Shown: one piece after another, positions 7,650 to 8,057 of the stretch
How the letters are laid out: every line of letters begins with the position of its first letter
How positions within the stretch are numbered: position 1 is the stretch's first letter
Source: Flavobacteriales bacterium
Lineage (GTDB): Bacteria; Bacteroidota; Bacteroidia; Flavobacteriales_F; PHOS-HE28
DNA length: 8,057 nt
Assembly (NCBI GenBank): GCA_016712535.1
Contig: JADJQW010000008.1
Span: forward strand, 1 to 8,057
Reading direction: 5' to 3'
The notes under the pieces: model-generated
Databases searched by the model: none
What the model was told of the DNA's origin: nothing
Seen by the model: the letters and a program-made list of their open reading frames with translations, nothing else
Translations under genes and position numbers: made by a program

Positions 7650-8057
7650 ATGGACAAGGTTGAGCTGAAGTTCCTCCGCATCACGTACAGCCACACGCAC
7701 GCCGGGGGCTTACGCGCTGATCCTCCGCTGAAGCCTTCGGCGACCGACGTCTCCCCATCATCATCGGGGGCGTTGAGGCCCAGGCCATCGCCATCCAAGT
7801 AGAGAACATCAAGCCGGCGCGGCCGCTCACGCACGACCTCTTCAAGCATGTGGCCGACACCCTCGGCTTCAACCTGAAGGAGGGTGATCATCAGCGATCT
7901 GGTCGAAGGCATCTTCCATGCGCAATTGGTAGTGGAGCAGGAAGCGCGCGAGGTCACCATCGATGCACGCAGCAGCGATGCCATCGCGCTGGCCTTGCGC
8001 TTCGATTGCCCCATCTACACCTACGAGCCGATCCTCGGCGCTGCCGGTCTGAAGGTG
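7650..8057 (+). CDS. Bifunctional nuclease (BFN/DUF151) family protein, C-terminus outside window
   Basis: Member of the BFN family (Pfam PF02577), named after a plant protein reported to have DNase and RNase activity; the role of bacterial members is not settled. The ATG at 7650 gives MDKVELKFLRITYSHTHAG, followed after correction by AYALIL and then RRLPIIIGGVEAQAIAIQVE, KPARPLTHDLFKHVADTLGF, VIISDLVEGIFHAQLVVEQE and TIDARSSDAIALALRFDCPI. The RLPI-IGG-EAQAIA and SSDAIALA-RF blocks are the family hallmarks. Three extra bases are inferred: one in GGGGG 7704-7708, T at 7729 and one G in 7882-7884; they restore the starting frame. About 135 residues are visible and the frame is open at the right edge; homologues in this phylum usually carry a further C-terminal part. 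No Shine-Dalgarno sequence or good promoter was seen, so read-through from etfA is likely. Confidence 0.93.

Noticed and set aside
1..8057. Pseudogene cluster or decaying accessory region
   Set aside because: Frame changes hit essential-type genes (etfAB) and others equally and leave the residues intact, which fits sequencing error better than decay.

Overview
The window looks like chromosomal DNA of a high-GC member of Bacteroidota, most likely Flavobacteriales. Three things point there: a TonB-dependent receptor with an N-terminal carboxypeptidase-regulatory-like domain, two secreted proteins with features of type IX secretion (T9SS) cargo, and the order etfB-etfA-bifunctional nuclease. By eye the DNA is clearly GC-rich, which is high for this order but known in some environmental lineages. 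The exact lineage is inference.

Layout. Minus strand, read right to left: a LamG-domain secreted protein (5700 to about 4315), a 136-bp spacer with a small hairpin, a TonB-dependent receptor of about 1030 residues (4178 to about 1087), and, almost touching it, a secreted protein starting at 1084 and running off the left edge. Plus strand: a 108-bp divergent promoter region, then etfB (5809-6605), etfA (6602-7533, ATGA overlap), a 116-bp spacer filled with inverted and direct repeats, and a bifunctional-nuclease (BFN/DUF151) protein (7650 to the right edge). Every gene is on one of these two divergent arms; there is no gene-free stretch above 140 bp. No tRNA, rRNA, CRISPR array, transposase or phage gene was seen.

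The most important caveat is that no gene here is open in a single frame. I count about 34 one-base frame changes in 8 kb, many at short G or C runs. After each one the protein continues exactly where its family says it should. When the inferred indels are added up, the four complete genes come out at whole codon numbers (LamG 461 aa, receptor 1030 aa, EtfB 265 aa, EtfA 311 aa). This is the signature of uncorrected long-read sequence, not of gene decay, so I annotate whole genes across the frame changes rather than fragments.

How the genes work together. EtfB and EtfA form the electron-transfer flavoprotein that carries electrons from acyl-CoA and related dehydrogenases to the quinone pool; the BFN gene is a usual Bacteroidota neighbour without a proven functional link. 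On the other arm, the outer-membrane receptor and the secreted protein next to it probably form one transcription unit, and the LamG protein is a separate surface or secreted product. I found no convincing undescribed system; the receptor plus its uncharacterised secreted partner is the least understood part.
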